Of a DNA stretch of 64,000 bases, positions 35,596 to 43,890 are shown piece after piece. The position numbers and the translations under genes are program-made. Under the pieces are notes generated by a model that worked only from the letters and a program-made list of their open reading frames with translations, had not been told where the DNA came from and did not search any database. The DNA is from Methylotenera oryzisoli (GTDB taxonomy: Bacteria; Pseudomonadota; Gammaproteobacteria; Burkholderiales; Methylophilaceae): assembly GCF_004661485.1 (NCBI RefSeq), contig NZ_PQVH01000006.1, forward strand, positions 62,001-126,000, given 5' to 3'. Within the stretch, counting starts at the first letter, position 1, and each line of letters opens with the position of its first letter.

Positions 35596-35643
35596 TGCTG
35601 CAAAATCAACAAGGCGATAAACAGCGCTGTTGATTTTGCAAAC
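35596..35643. promoter_or_regulatory. paired upstream activator sites (inverted)
   Basis: TGTTGATTTTGCAGCA (minus strand, 35611-35596) and TGTTGATTTTGCAAAC (plus, 35628-35643) face each other and share a 13-base arm. Both resemble the island operator TGTTGYNTAAGCARCA, differing mostly at the central AT pair. They lie 95-140 bases upstream of the sigma-54 promoter, the usual distance for an enhancer-binding protein. They also follow the MFS stop at once and could fold as a hairpin there. Confidence 0.5.
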
Positions 35644-35653
35644 CATTCACCCC

Positions 35654-36862
35654 TTATGCAGCCAGCTTTTTAAAGTTGCTGCTGATAAACGCACGAAAGC
35701 CTGGGCATACTGCCAACCAGATAGGAATCCACAGTAAAAATATATCCTGCAGCACAAAGCCTTTGCTTAAAAAGCCACCCAGAGTGGCGCCCACAAAGCC
35801 ACCAGCCATGCCAACCATCGTAAACAAGCCGGAAACGTGACCCATATTTTTACCAGAATGTGCCAAGCGTGAAATATTGACGAGATGATTAAACGCCTGA
35901 CCTATCGCCTGTAATACAGCACCTATCAAAAGCCCGACCACGCCACTACTTAAGCCCAAAAACGCTAAGCCTATAATCAGGCTGGCATGGCTCAAGTTAT
36001 AAGTGAGCTTTTCACCTAACTTTGCCACCACATGCCCCAGCAACAGCAGCACTGCAACAAAGGCGGCACCCTCTACCACCATGAGGGTGATTCCCTGCTG
36101 TGCAGTCCAATGGAATTGACGCACTGCAATCACAATAATAAAAGTGCCGAAGAAGCCACGCACCATGCCGCCTAAGCCATCATAGATACATACCTGACGC
36201 ACCATCGGGTCAGTAAGGTATTGCAGCATTTCCTTCACCCCGCCACGTACACTTTTGGCACTATCAGCCGCACGTGTGCGCGATAAAATGGTGAAGCCAT
36301 AAAACGACATCACGGCAAACAATATGCTGGTAATCCAGTAGCTACCCTGTATCCCCAAATGGCTGGACACCAGGTTGCCAAGTAATGGCCCGACCAAACC
36401 TATGCCCAGCATCAAGGTGCCTCGATACCAGCCGCCACGGCTAGTGCCAACCTCAGGCAGACGTTCCAGCCATGAGGTATTCATGGCTACCACGCGAAAC
36501 GGAATACAAATGCCGGCAATAAACAAAAAGATGGCGGCCAGATACCAAGAAGTTGAGTAGCCAATCAACGGATATAAGGTCATGGCGCCCAAACTAGAAA
36601 TTGCATATACCCAGCGCGCACTGAAGCGGCTGATAAAGATACCGGCCGGCAGCGACATCAGCATCATGGATAAACTTTCCGCACCGATTAACAAGCCTAT
36701 CTGCCAAGACTCGGCATTCAGGTGCAGCGCTAACAACGTGACTAAAATCTTATTCATACCAATGGTGATGCCACTCATCAGCGCCAGGCCAACAAATGAA
36801 TAAGTGAAATGATGGGTGGCTAATAAGGGACGTTGCGTATTTAACGTATTGGATTGGCTCAT
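35654..36862 (-). CDS. MFS transporter within the sulfur island
   Basis: A 402-residue inner-membrane protein with about twelve hydrophobic segments. Loop 2-3 has SLPAGIFISRFSARW, the MFS motif-A position. No known substrate class matches closely. It lies between the TonB-dependent receptor and the monooxygenase operon on the same strand, so import or export of an organosulfur compound or its desulfurised product is plausible (inference). No clear sigma-54 site precedes it; transcription probably reads past the hairpin at 36956-36983 or starts locally. Confidence 0.8.
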   Translation of the reverse strand: MSQSNTLNTQRPLLATHHFTYSFVGLALMSGITIGMNKILVTLLALHLNAESWQIGLLIGAESLSMMLMSLPAGIFISRFSARWVYAISSLGAMTLYPLIGYSTSWYLAAIFLFIAGICIPFRVVAMNTSWLERLPEVGTSRGGWYRGTLMLGIGLVGPLLGNLVSSHLGIQGSYWITSILFAVMSFYGFTILSRTRAADSAKSVRGGVKEMLQYLTDPMVRQVCIYDGLGGMVRGFFGTFIIVIAVRQFHWTAQQGITLMVVEGAAFVAVLLLLGHVVAKLGEKLTYNLSHASLIIGLAFLGLSSGVVGLLIGAVLQAIGQAFNHLVNISRLAHSGKNMGHVSGLFTMVGMAGGFVGATLGGFLSKGFVLQDIFLLWIPIWLAVCPGFRAFISSNFKKLAA

Positions 36863-36955
36863 ATTGATGCACTCTCAGGATAGAAATGAATAACAGAACT
36901 GTTTGCGCCAGCATCGGGCGCAATGATGCGATAGGTGTGGTGCTGATAAAAATAA

Positions 36956-36983
36956 CGCCAGACTACCTAATGGGAATCTGGCG
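36956..36983 (-). terminator. terminator of the TonB-dependent receptor gene
   Basis: CGCCAGA and TCTGGCG pair (7 bp, 14-base loop), with T-rich sequence (TTATTTTT) following on the minus strand, 29 bases past the receptor stop. A second hairpin, TGCGCC/GGCGCA, lies at about 36904-36922. Confidence 0.65.
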
Positions 36984-37011
36984 CTTTTTACATCAACGCT
37001 TGCGTGGATAA

Positions 37012-39381
37012 TTACCAGCGCGTGGTGACTGAGACGCCAACTGTTCTTGGCGCTGCCCAATAAATGCTATCGCCATTAACGCCCTGAGCGGCGTTAAACG
37101 CTGGCAATGAATGGTTTTTGTACTCTTTATCAAATAAATTATTCACGTAGCCAGTAAATAAATATTTGTCATTGTGCGTAGCGAATGAAATCCGCGCATT
37201 TGCCAAGGTATAAGCCTCTTGATTCAAATGCCCACGCGCTTCAGACTGAGGATCAATAAAGTAATACTGTTTAGCTTGGTAACGTGCATCTGCACCGATA
37301 ATCACCTTACCGTAGCGCACCGGGATACGATAATCAGCAGCAAGCTGTGCCGTTACATGCGGCGAACGCACTAATGACCTACCGCTCAAATCTGCCCCGC
37401 CGTTTACCACCTGCAGGCTGTCATAATCTGCGTCTAACAGACCTAGGCTGGCATTCACGTGCAAGTTCTCTAGTGGCAATGCTTCCACCTCAAACTCAGC
37501 ACCATTTACCGTGGCTTTTTTAGCATTCTGCAAATAAGAAACGGTGGTATTGGCATTGGCATTAAAACCGACCACGTTCACCTGCACGTCTTTATAGTTG
37601 TAATGGAACAAGCTGGTATTAAAGTTTAAGCGCCCATCCAACCACTCTGACTTATAGCCAACCTCATAAGCATCTAACTGCTCAGGTTTTACCGTATTCA
37701 CCGCGGCCAAGCTAGTCGCGGCAGTGTTAAAGCCGCCAGATTTCTCGCCATGCGAATATTTGGCATATACGCGGTCATGCGGGGTGATTTTATACTCAGG
37801 CGTAATGTCGTAAGTTAAAGCATTCCAGGTTTTAGAGTCTTTAGCGCTAAACGTGCCCGAGCCAGATGGCCCTGCTGCGGCATATGCGCCGGTATATGTG
37901 CTCCACCACTGTGCCAGGTTGCTCCAGCTACCAGTTCCGGTTGAGCCTTTTCTGTTCAGGTCATACTCTTTAGTCTCGCGCGTCCATCTCACGCCCAAAG
38001 TCGCATTGAACTGATCGGTAAAGTTATAGGTGTTGCTGCCAAACAATGCAAAACTCTCCGCATTATGCGTTAAGTCTGATTTGTTATAAGTTGCTCCCGG
38101 TGGCGCTCCAGCCAAACCAGGCACTGAAGCAGACGGCAACTTAGCTCCCTGCGTACTAAAGTTAACATTCTCATTAAAATAGTGAGCACCAGCTAACCAG
38201 TTCCAGCGGTCCTCTTTAGGCGATGCCAACCTAAACTCTTGCGTAAACTGCCGGCTTTTGCCATCGGTGTGCGATCTGGAAATCTCTAGCGGCGTGTAGT
38301 CGTTATCCGTCACAATTTCAGACTGAAAATCTTCATAGCCCGTAATAGAGGTCAACGCTAAGCGGCCAAGCTGCCATTTCAAATTCAAGCTCACGCCGTT
38401 TTGTGTGTTGTCGCTAGAGTCAGGCGCATTGGTACTCACATGCTTAATATCTTTACTTGGCTTGTAGCCGTTACGGAACACGCCATTCGCCGCATAACTT
38501 CTGGTGGTGGTAATGGCACCATCGGTTTCATATTTTCGGTAATGCACATTTAACAATGCTTCTAAATCCGGCGTTAAAACAGCCAACAACTGCCCGCGAA
38601 TCGCGCCTTCAGATAACCCACTATCATTGCTGCCGGTATATTGGTTCTTTAAACGGCCATCCTGGTCTTCTTGTAAAAATGAAACACGGCCCGCTAGGCG
38701 CTCATCAATAATCACACCACCCACGCCGCCTTGTACGATTCTGTCGTTGTAACTACCGTAATCTACTTTCACGTAATTGTCTTTGGCATCGGTATTAAAT
38801 GATGGTTTTTTTGAAACCACGCTCACCGCACCGCCTGTGGTATTTTTACCCCACAACGTGCCCTGCGGGCCGCGCAGTACTTCCACACGCTCGATATCAA
38901 ATAAAGGGAAGCCGGTAGCACTGGCATTGCTGATATAGACTTCATCTAAATAAAACCCAACCGGATTGGATAAGTCATATTGCTGCTGACCGGCACCTAC
39001 ACCACGAATCCACCAGCGTGGGCGTCCATGCTGCTGCGTTCCAGCTGAGGCATTAGGTACATAATTCAATACTTCACTGGCTGAGCGACCTACACCTTGG
39101 TCTAGCAAATCTTTACCGCCTAGGGCCGTAATCGCGGTTTTCACTTCCTGCACACTCTCTTCGCGCTTCTGTGAAGTCACCGTCACTGAAGGTAGTGTCA
39201 CGCCTTCTACTTTGGCTTTATCTTCAGCCTGGGCTGGGGCGCTCTCCTCAGCGTAAGCCAGATTGGCATTAAGTACAGTAGCCGCGCTAATTGCCAATGC
39301 TATCGATACATTCTTGACCAGCGGCTTTAACTGGAAGGTAGCTTGGCGCGGATGCGCGCCTTTAATTTCTTTACTTCTCAT
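37012..39381 (-). CDS. TonB-dependent outer-membrane receptor
   Basis: A 789-residue outer-membrane transporter. It has an N-terminal signal (about residues 25-45, ending AYAEE), a TonB-box-like SVTVTSQKREE near residue 66, a plug domain with IRGVGAGQQ and EVLRGPQGTLWGKNTTGGAV, and a 22-strand-type barrel ending in the aromatic SVTTRW. It has its own sigma-54 promoter (39446-39462), an operator at 39537, and a terminator at 36956. Given the dedicated TonB-ExbB-ExbD at 44.8 kb, it probably imports a sulfonate, sulfate ester or sulfone too scarce or large for porins. Confidence 0.93.
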   Translation of the reverse strand: MRSKEIKGAHPRQATFQLKPLVKNVSIALAISAATVLNANLAYAEESAPAQAEDKAKVEGVTLPSVTVTSQKREESVQEVKTAITALGGKDLLDQGVGRSASEVLNYVPNASAGTQQHGRPRWWIRGVGAGQQQYDLSNPVGFYLDEVYISNASATGFPLFDIERVEVLRGPQGTLWGKNTTGGAVSVVSKKPSFNTDAKDNYVKVDYGSYNDRIVQGGVGGVIIDERLAGRVSFLQEDQDGRLKNQYTGSNDSGLSEGAIRGQLLAVLTPDLEALLNVHYRKYETDGAITTTRSYAANGVFRNGYKPSKDIKHVSTNAPDSSDNTQNGVSLNLKWQLGRLALTSITGYEDFQSEIVTDNDYTPLEISRSHTDGKSRQFTQEFRLASPKEDRWNWLAGAHYFNENVNFSTQGAKLPSASVPGLAGAPPGATYNKSDLTHNAESFALFGSNTYNFTDQFNATLGVRWTRETKEYDLNRKGSTGTGSWSNLAQWWSTYTGAYAAAGPSGSGTFSAKDSKTWNALTYDITPEYKITPHDRVYAKYSHGEKSGGFNTAATSLAAVNTVKPEQLDAYEVGYKSEWLDGRLNFNTSLFHYNYKDVQVNVVGFNANANTTVSYLQNAKKATVNGAEFEVEALPLENLHVNASLGLLDADYDSLQVVNGGADLSGRSLVRSPHVTAQLAADYRIPVRYGKVIIGADARYQAKQYYFIDPQSEARGHLNQEAYTLANARISFATHNDKYLFTGYVNNLFDKEYKNHSLPAFNAAQGVNGDSIYWAAPRTVGVSVTTRW

Positions 39382-39445
39382 TGAATACTCTCTTTAACTG
39401 TGATTAAAATTTGCATGGCACAAATGCCTTAACAGTTATAGAGAT

Positions 39446-39462
39446 TGCAGAATATGTGCCAA
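39446..39462 (-). promoter_or_regulatory. sigma-54 promoter of the TonB-dependent receptor
   Basis: Minus strand TTGGCACATATTCTGCA, with GG and GC ten bases apart and a full TTGGCAC -24 box; only one consensus position differs. It is the best sigma-54 match in the window, about 65 bases before the receptor ATG. Confidence 0.85.
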
Positions 39463-39536
39463 GTATCAAATAACGCACAAAACATTGATTTTATTGAATA
39501 TAAACAACAACACACCAATCAATGCATGATTACGTT

Positions 39537-39552
39537 TGTTGTATAAGCAGCA
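39537..39552. promoter_or_regulatory. upstream activator site, TonB receptor
   Basis: TGTTGTATAAGCAGCA, one of three close copies of TGTTGYNTAAGCARCA (others at 43663 and 43742). It lies about 75-90 bases upstream of the sigma-54 promoter. A weaker relative, GTTGCTTGTTAATAAACAGC, lies about 20 bases further on. Confidence 0.65.
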
Positions 39553-39652
39553 ACAATCTGAACAGTTGCTTGTTAATAAACAGCCCTTAGTGACGGTTGC
39601 TGGCTAAGCGTGATGTAGAAAAAACAGGGTAAGAATCTCTATATAAAAAAAA

Positions 39653-39678
39653 TGCGGTGCATCCGCAGACACACCGCA
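39653..39678 (-). terminator. terminator of the DszB2-ssuA-permease operon
   Basis: TGCGGTG and CACCGCA pair (7 bp, 12-base loop) and are followed on the minus strand by ATTTTTTTT. It lies about 36 bases past the stop of the last permease gene, ending that operon before the receptor promoter. Confidence 0.8.
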
Positions 39679-39713
39679 CACAACACCACGAGAATCACTT
39701 GCTTAAGACAGCA

Positions 39714-40496
39714 TCAGCGTACGCTACGCCAACGCAGCAGATATTGGCGTAGATGAGACAAACTAGCGTTCATCAGTAAACCGGTCAAACCGATACTTAC
39801 CACAGCCACAATCACAATATCCATTCTTGATGATTCCTGCGCCATCAGCATCAGTCCACCCACACCGGGCCCGGTTGAGAACAGTAGCTCAGAGCCTACG
39901 GTAGATACCCAGGCAAAGGCCAATGCGTGCATAAAACCGGTCATGATTGATGGCGTGGCTGCAGGCAATAAAACATGTATTAACAACTGCAAGCGGTTAA
40001 ATTTAAGCACCGATGCTACTTCTACATACTTATGCTCGATGCCGCGCATGCCCTCAAAGGTATTCAGCACTACCGGATAAAATGCGGCAAGGCTGACAAT
40101 TAGTATTTTAGAAAACAGATCATTGCCAAACCATAAGGCAATTAACGGGATTAGCCCTAACAACGGTACCTGCCGCATAGTGTGGTATAGCGGCCCGATC
40201 AGTTTATTAGCAAGTGGTGATACCGCCATTAAGCCACCCACAAACAGACCGGCAAAGCCGCCTATCAACAACCCGATCACGGTGGTCTGTAAAGTTGCCC
40301 CGAGGTTGATTAGCAATTCCCCGCTTTGAATCAGCTCCACAAGACCACTGCCAATTTGGCTTAAAGGCACAAAAATATAGGTATAAGCATCCCCCTGCCG
40401 CGACATAAATTCCCACACCACGGCTACCGTAACAGGCAGTAACAGCCCACTAAAATGCTTCACATTCAATAAAAACTGATTAATTATATTCATCAT
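39714..40496 (-). CDS. ABC transporter permease, SsuC-like (second)
   Basis: A 260-residue inner-membrane permease of the nitrate/sulfonate/taurine class with about six membrane helices. The ATPase-coupling loop is visible as EGMRGIEHKYVEVASVLKFN, with the A.VLK pattern of the EAA motif. It is the last gene of the operon and differs clearly from the neighbouring permease, so the channel is probably a heterodimer, unlike the single SsuC of E. coli. Confidence 0.85.
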   Translation of the reverse strand: MMNIINQFLLNVKHFSGLLLPVTVAVVWEFMSRQGDAYTYIFVPLSQIGSGLVELIQSGELLINLGATLQTTVIGLLIGGFAGLFVGGLMAVSPLANKLIGPLYHTMRQVPLLGLIPLIALWFGNDLFSKILIVSLAAFYPVVLNTFEGMRGIEHKYVEVASVLKFNRLQLLIHVLLPAATPSIMTGFMHALAFAWVSTVGSELLFSTGPGVGGLMLMAQESSRMDIVIVAVVSIGLTGLLMNASLSHLRQYLLRWRSVR

Positions 40497-40508
40497 TACC
40501 TCTGCTAA

Positions 40509-41285
40509 TTAGCTCTGTTGCCAGCGACCAAGATGCGTCTCTACAGCGCGCAAACTACGATCCAGCAAGAAACCGATCAGCCCAGTGACTAGCACGCCTA
40601 CCAACACAATATCGATTCTGAACATCTGCCGACCCATTTCCATCATCTGCCCGATGCCGCTGTCTGCCGCGATTAGCTCGGCCGCCACCAGTACCATCCA
40701 GGAGCGACCCAGCGCCAGACGCAGACCGGTCAGTATCGGCGGTACCGTCGCCGGCAGGATGACATGCCTGACTAAGCTTATGTGGGACAGTTGATACACT
40801 TTAGAAACCTCAAAATAACTGCGTGGTATGCCTTTAACCGCATCATAGGTGGCCATAGTGATTGGGAAAAAGGCCGCTTTAGCCACCACTACAATCTTGA
40901 ATGTTTCTTCCACCCCAAAAATCATCACCAGCATGGGGATAAAAGCGATAGTCGGCACCTGACGTAAAGCGTTAAATGTAGATGCAAAAAAAGCATCGAT
41001 AGGCTTAAACAGCCCCATCAATACACCAAACACCAAGCCTAGCAGTGAGCCGATAGCAAAGCCCAGCACCAGACGATACAAGCTGTCATGCAGGTGCGAT
41101 TGCAGCTCGCCACTGCCCCAGAGCTCGTGCGCGGTTTGATACACGCCAGCGGGTGAAACTAAAATCTGCTCAGGAAATATGCCAGCGCTGCATACCCACG
41201 CCCATGCAAGCAACAGCAGTATCGGCGACACAAAGAACAATACATTGGCATGCAGGCTATTAGCTAAATCCCGTATTTTTGTCAT
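40509..41285 (-). CDS. ssuC: ABC transporter permease, SsuC-like (first)
   Basis: A 258-residue SsuC/TauC-type permease with about six helices. The coupling loop reads DAVKGIPRSYFEVSKVYQLS, and LRLALGRSWMVLVAAELIA is the typical family stretch in helix 5. Its ATG lies two bases after the ssuA stop and its stop is 12 bases from the next permease start. Together with ssuA, the second permease and ssuB (43891) it makes a complete importer. Confidence 0.88.
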   Translation of the reverse strand: MTKIRDLANSLHANVLFFVSPILLLLAWAWVCSAGIFPEQILVSPAGVYQTAHELWGSGELQSHLHDSLYRLVLGFAIGSLLGLVFGVLMGLFKPIDAFFASTFNALRQVPTIAFIPMLVMIFGVEETFKIVVVAKAAFFPITMATYDAVKGIPRSYFEVSKVYQLSHISLVRHVILPATVPPILTGLRLALGRSWMVLVAAELIAADSGIGQMMEMGRQMFRIDIVLVGVLVTGLIGFLLDRSLRAVETHLGRWQQS

Positions 41286-41287
41286 GA

Positions 41288-42379
41288 CTAAGCCCCTTTA
41301 AGCGCAACTTTTCTCGGCTGCCAGTAGCCTTCAAGTTTGAGTTCCTTGATGGCGGCATTTAAAAAACGTGCATCAAATAACTGCTTGGTATTAATATCCT
41401 TGCGAATCAGGTTGGCCTGGCGGCTGTATTGGGCAACATTGGCATAGTGATCTAGCACCAAGTCATCAAACAGCGGGCTCCAGCGTAGCTTCCATGATAC
41501 TGAGTCATCAGAATACTCTCGTCTGAATACGTTTTCAGGCTGTCCATTTTGATTGGCAATCTTCAAATACTCATCCAGATGTGCCTCTTGTGAGGTCCAG
41601 TACACCGCTCTCACGTAAGCAGTAGTAATAATCTGTGTGATGGCAGGGTTTTGCGCAATAAAGTCTTTGGCACCCCACAGCTCAGCGCGCATTTTCCAAT
41701 CTTGGGCAGCGCTCTTAGTAGACCAAATGATCTTACCTACTTTTTTATCTTCCAACTGGTAAGCATCGCTCAAGGTGACAAACGCATCCACATTGCCCGC
41801 CGCTAAAGCAGCAGCACCCGCACCCGGGTTTAGGTTTGAAATCTTGAAATCAGAGAACTTAAATCCACTTGCGGCCACATAGCGCGCAAATGCGATTTCC
41901 CAAGGGCGACCACGATGCAACGCAATACGCTTACCTTTCAGGTCAGCCAACGACTTTGCGCTGGAGTTAGGCGGCACCACCAGATACACGTTGTTGCCGC
42001 GCCCGCCTGGCACCACAATGCGTGTTTCTACGCCGCCAGAGTTAAGGATAATCGATGGCAAATCACCATAGCCAGCAAAGTCTATGCTTTTATTGGCAAA
42101 ACCCTCGTTAATGGTCACTCCCACAGATTGTGCAGTAACCGGTACCCAAGTCAGGGTGACGCCTTGCTTTTTAAGCTCCTCTTTTAGCCAACCCTGCTCC
42201 TCAACGATAGCCGCTGTACCGTTAAAGCCTATCTTGCCGTTCACGTTATAGGCTACGGTGGCAATCCTGACTTCTTTGGCCGGGTCTGCATTGGCATCGG
42301 TGAGCAGGCCAAACATAAAGGCCAAGCCCACCAATAGCCACGCAATCACAGGTGTTTCACTTTTAATACTGAAATTCAT
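41288..42379 (-). CDS. ssuA: periplasmic sulfonate-binding protein, SsuA-like
   Basis: A 363-residue exported binding protein. Hydrophobic residues 13-27 with cleavage probably after ANA form a signal peptide, in contrast to the two DszB-like relatives. The mature part begins KEVRIATVAYNVNGK and contains DLKGKRIALHRGRPWE, as in the SsuA/TauA family. It delivers sulfonates or similar anions to the two permeases. A small hairpin, AGGCA/TGCCT, lies in the 54 bases separating it from the upstream DszB-like gene and may tune relative expression. Confidence 0.88.
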   Translation of the reverse strand: MNFSIKSETPVIAWLLVGLAFMFGLLTDANADPAKEVRIATVAYNVNGKIGFNGTAAIVEEQGWLKEELKKQGVTLTWVPVTAQSVGVTINEGFANKSIDFAGYGDLPSIILNSGGVETRIVVPGGRGNNVYLVVPPNSSAKSLADLKGKRIALHRGRPWEIAFARYVAASGFKFSDFKISNLNPGAGAAALAAGNVDAFVTLSDAYQLEDKKVGKIIWSTKSAAQDWKMRAELWGAKDFIAQNPAITQIITTAYVRAVYWTSQEAHLDEYLKIANQNGQPENVFRREYSDDSVSWKLRWSPLFDDLVLDHYANVAQYSRQANLIRKDINTKQLFDARFLNAAIKELKLEGYWQPRKVALKGA

Positions 42380-42433
42380 TTTGTTCTCACATTCAAATAC
42401 AAGAATTAGCCAGGCACTTACATGCCTAGCCTA

Positions 42434-43489
42434 TCAGGCGGTAATCGCCTGGCGTTTGCTGATCACGGCATCGTAAGGTCTGGTATCAATCCAATCATTC
42501 ACATTGAATGGCTGAGGGATAAACTCCCAGCGATGCAGAAAATTCACAAAGTCCTGCAAACCATCGATAGACGTCTGTGCAAAATCGGTTTGCAGACGCA
42601 GATGTGCGTCAGTGCCATACGCCACGCTTACCCAATACTCACTACTATTAGTTTCTTTAGCCAGAAAGCGGCGGGTTTCATCCGGGTGCGCATGGGCCCA
42701 ATCTTCGGCACGCAACACCTGCTCCACGATGCGTTCAGCAGCATCAAAATGATTTTCAATTAAATGCGTATCTACGCTCAAAGTACGTGGCGTACCATTG
42801 TTGGCACGTATCAGTGGCTCTGGATGTGCGCCAGTATCAATCACCGTCACCAGATTAAGCTGGCTTGCCAGTGCCACCGCGCTTGCCCCTTTAAGGAAAA
42901 TGGCATCCACCTCGCCACGCAGTAAGCCAATTAACTCGTCGTTACGGCTACCGGACTGGCTGCCAAAGATATAGCTACCATCTGCACTTTTTTTGGCTGG
43001 CGCATCGCTATAGCCTATGCCAATCTCGTAATCCACAATCTCAACATCGCTTACCGCCAACCCGTCTAAGCTAAGTGCGTTTTCCAAGCCGCGTAGCGCC
43101 TGTGCACGTACAAAATCAATCTGTACATTGACCCACTTAGGTAAACCAAATTTCCTGCCTTTTAAATCCTTAACATTACGTATGCCAGAATTCGGCGTCG
43201 TTAAAATCAACTGCGCCTCATCTGCCCATGACAGGCCAATTACTTTGGTTTCGCGACCAATGGCACGTGCCCATATCGCTGGGATATTACCGCCATGTCG
43301 TACTGAGTTAGCCAAAGTATGGTCAAAGTGTGATTCACGTACCGATTGATTATTTGACTCACGTAATGACTCAATCTTGGTAGATTTCGCGCGAAAGCTC
43401 TCTTCTAGCCAGCCTTTTTGCACGGCGATGCCTAAGCCTGTCGGCACTGGGCAACGTGTATACCAAAGTGTATCTAATGCTGTACTCAT
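42434..43489 (-). CDS. DszB-like putative desulfinase, second copy
   Basis: A 351-residue paralogue of the 32093-33169 protein, again without a signal peptide. The same pattern occurs: Cys13 in RCPVP, His54, Arg64 and Gly66-Gly67, matching the spacing of the DszB catalytic residues. It heads the operon with ssuA and two permeases, behind a sigma-54 promoter at 43543-43559. I infer cytoplasmic cleavage of a sulfinate, with a substrate different from that of the first copy. It would otherwise be annotated as an ABC substrate-binding protein, which the missing signal argues against. Confidence 0.6.
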   Translation of the reverse strand: MSTALDTLWYTRCPVPTGLGIAVQKGWLEESFRAKSTKIESLRESNNQSVRESHFDHTLANSVRHGGNIPAIWARAIGRETKVIGLSWADEAQLILTTPNSGIRNVKDLKGRKFGLPKWVNVQIDFVRAQALRGLENALSLDGLAVSDVEIVDYEIGIGYSDAPAKKSADGSYIFGSQSGSRNDELIGLLRGEVDAIFLKGASAVALASQLNLVTVIDTGAHPEPLIRANNGTPRTLSVDTHLIENHFDAAERIVEQVLRAEDWAHAHPDETRRFLAKETNSSEYWVSVAYGTDAHLRLQTDFAQTSIDGLQDFVNFLHRWEFIPQPFNVNDWIDTRPYDAVISKRQAITA

Positions 43490-43542
43490 GATTTCTCCTT
43501 AAATATTTAATGCGTGGATGCACGCAAGCTTGATAAGGATTG

Positions 43543-43559
43543 AGCACGCTTCATGCCAA
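43543..43559 (-). promoter_or_regulatory. sigma-54 promoter of the DszB2-ssuA operon
   Basis: Minus strand TTGGCATGAAGCGTGCT with GG-N10-GC spacing, about 55 bases before the start of the DszB-like gene. The -12 half is slightly weaker (GTGC instead of TTGC). Confidence 0.7.
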
Positions 43560-43662
43560 CAAATAATACATATACAAATCAATATGATACGCAACATAAA
43601 CTGAATTATTAATCCAATCTGCTGATTACGCCGCAGGCTATATGTGGCAACAGCAACAGCAC

Positions 43663-43678
43663 TGTTGCCTAAGCAGCA
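43663..43678. promoter_or_regulatory. upstream activator site A, divergent region
   Basis: TGTTGCCTAAGCAGCA, a copy of the island operator. It lies about 105-120 bases upstream of the leftward sigma-54 promoter and 140-155 upstream of the rightward one, so it could serve both. Confidence 0.65.
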
Positions 43679-43741
43679 GCCGCGGCATGCGCACAGATGA
43701 AAATGCATATGCTGCTAATTCAACAGCAATCACTTAGTGAC

Positions 43742-43757
43742 TGTTGTTTAAGCAACA
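43742..43757. promoter_or_regulatory. upstream activator site B, divergent region
   Basis: TGTTGTTTAAGCAACA, nearly the perfect palindrome TGTTGCTTAAGCAACA. It is 62 bases before the rightward sigma-54 promoter. The 43490-43890 gap holds nothing else I recognise besides further TGTTG/CAACA half-sites. Confidence 0.65.
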
Positions 43758-43818
43758 AACATCAGTCTTAAAAATATACAAAATTTGTTAACACTATGTT
43801 TATAAACATAAATTTATT

Positions 43819-43835
43819 ATGGCATGGCATTTGCA
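43819..43835 (+). promoter_or_regulatory. sigma-54 promoter of ssuB-tonB-exbB-exbD
   Basis: ATGGCATGGCATTTGCA with GG at 43821-43822 and GC at 43833-43834, ten bases apart, and a perfect TTGCA -12 box. It lies about 55 bases before the ssuB ATG. Confidence 0.75.
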
Positions 43836-43890
43836 ATATAGATTCAGAGCCACTCGTGGCAATTGTTTATCGGTATGGAGAATTTAAGGC

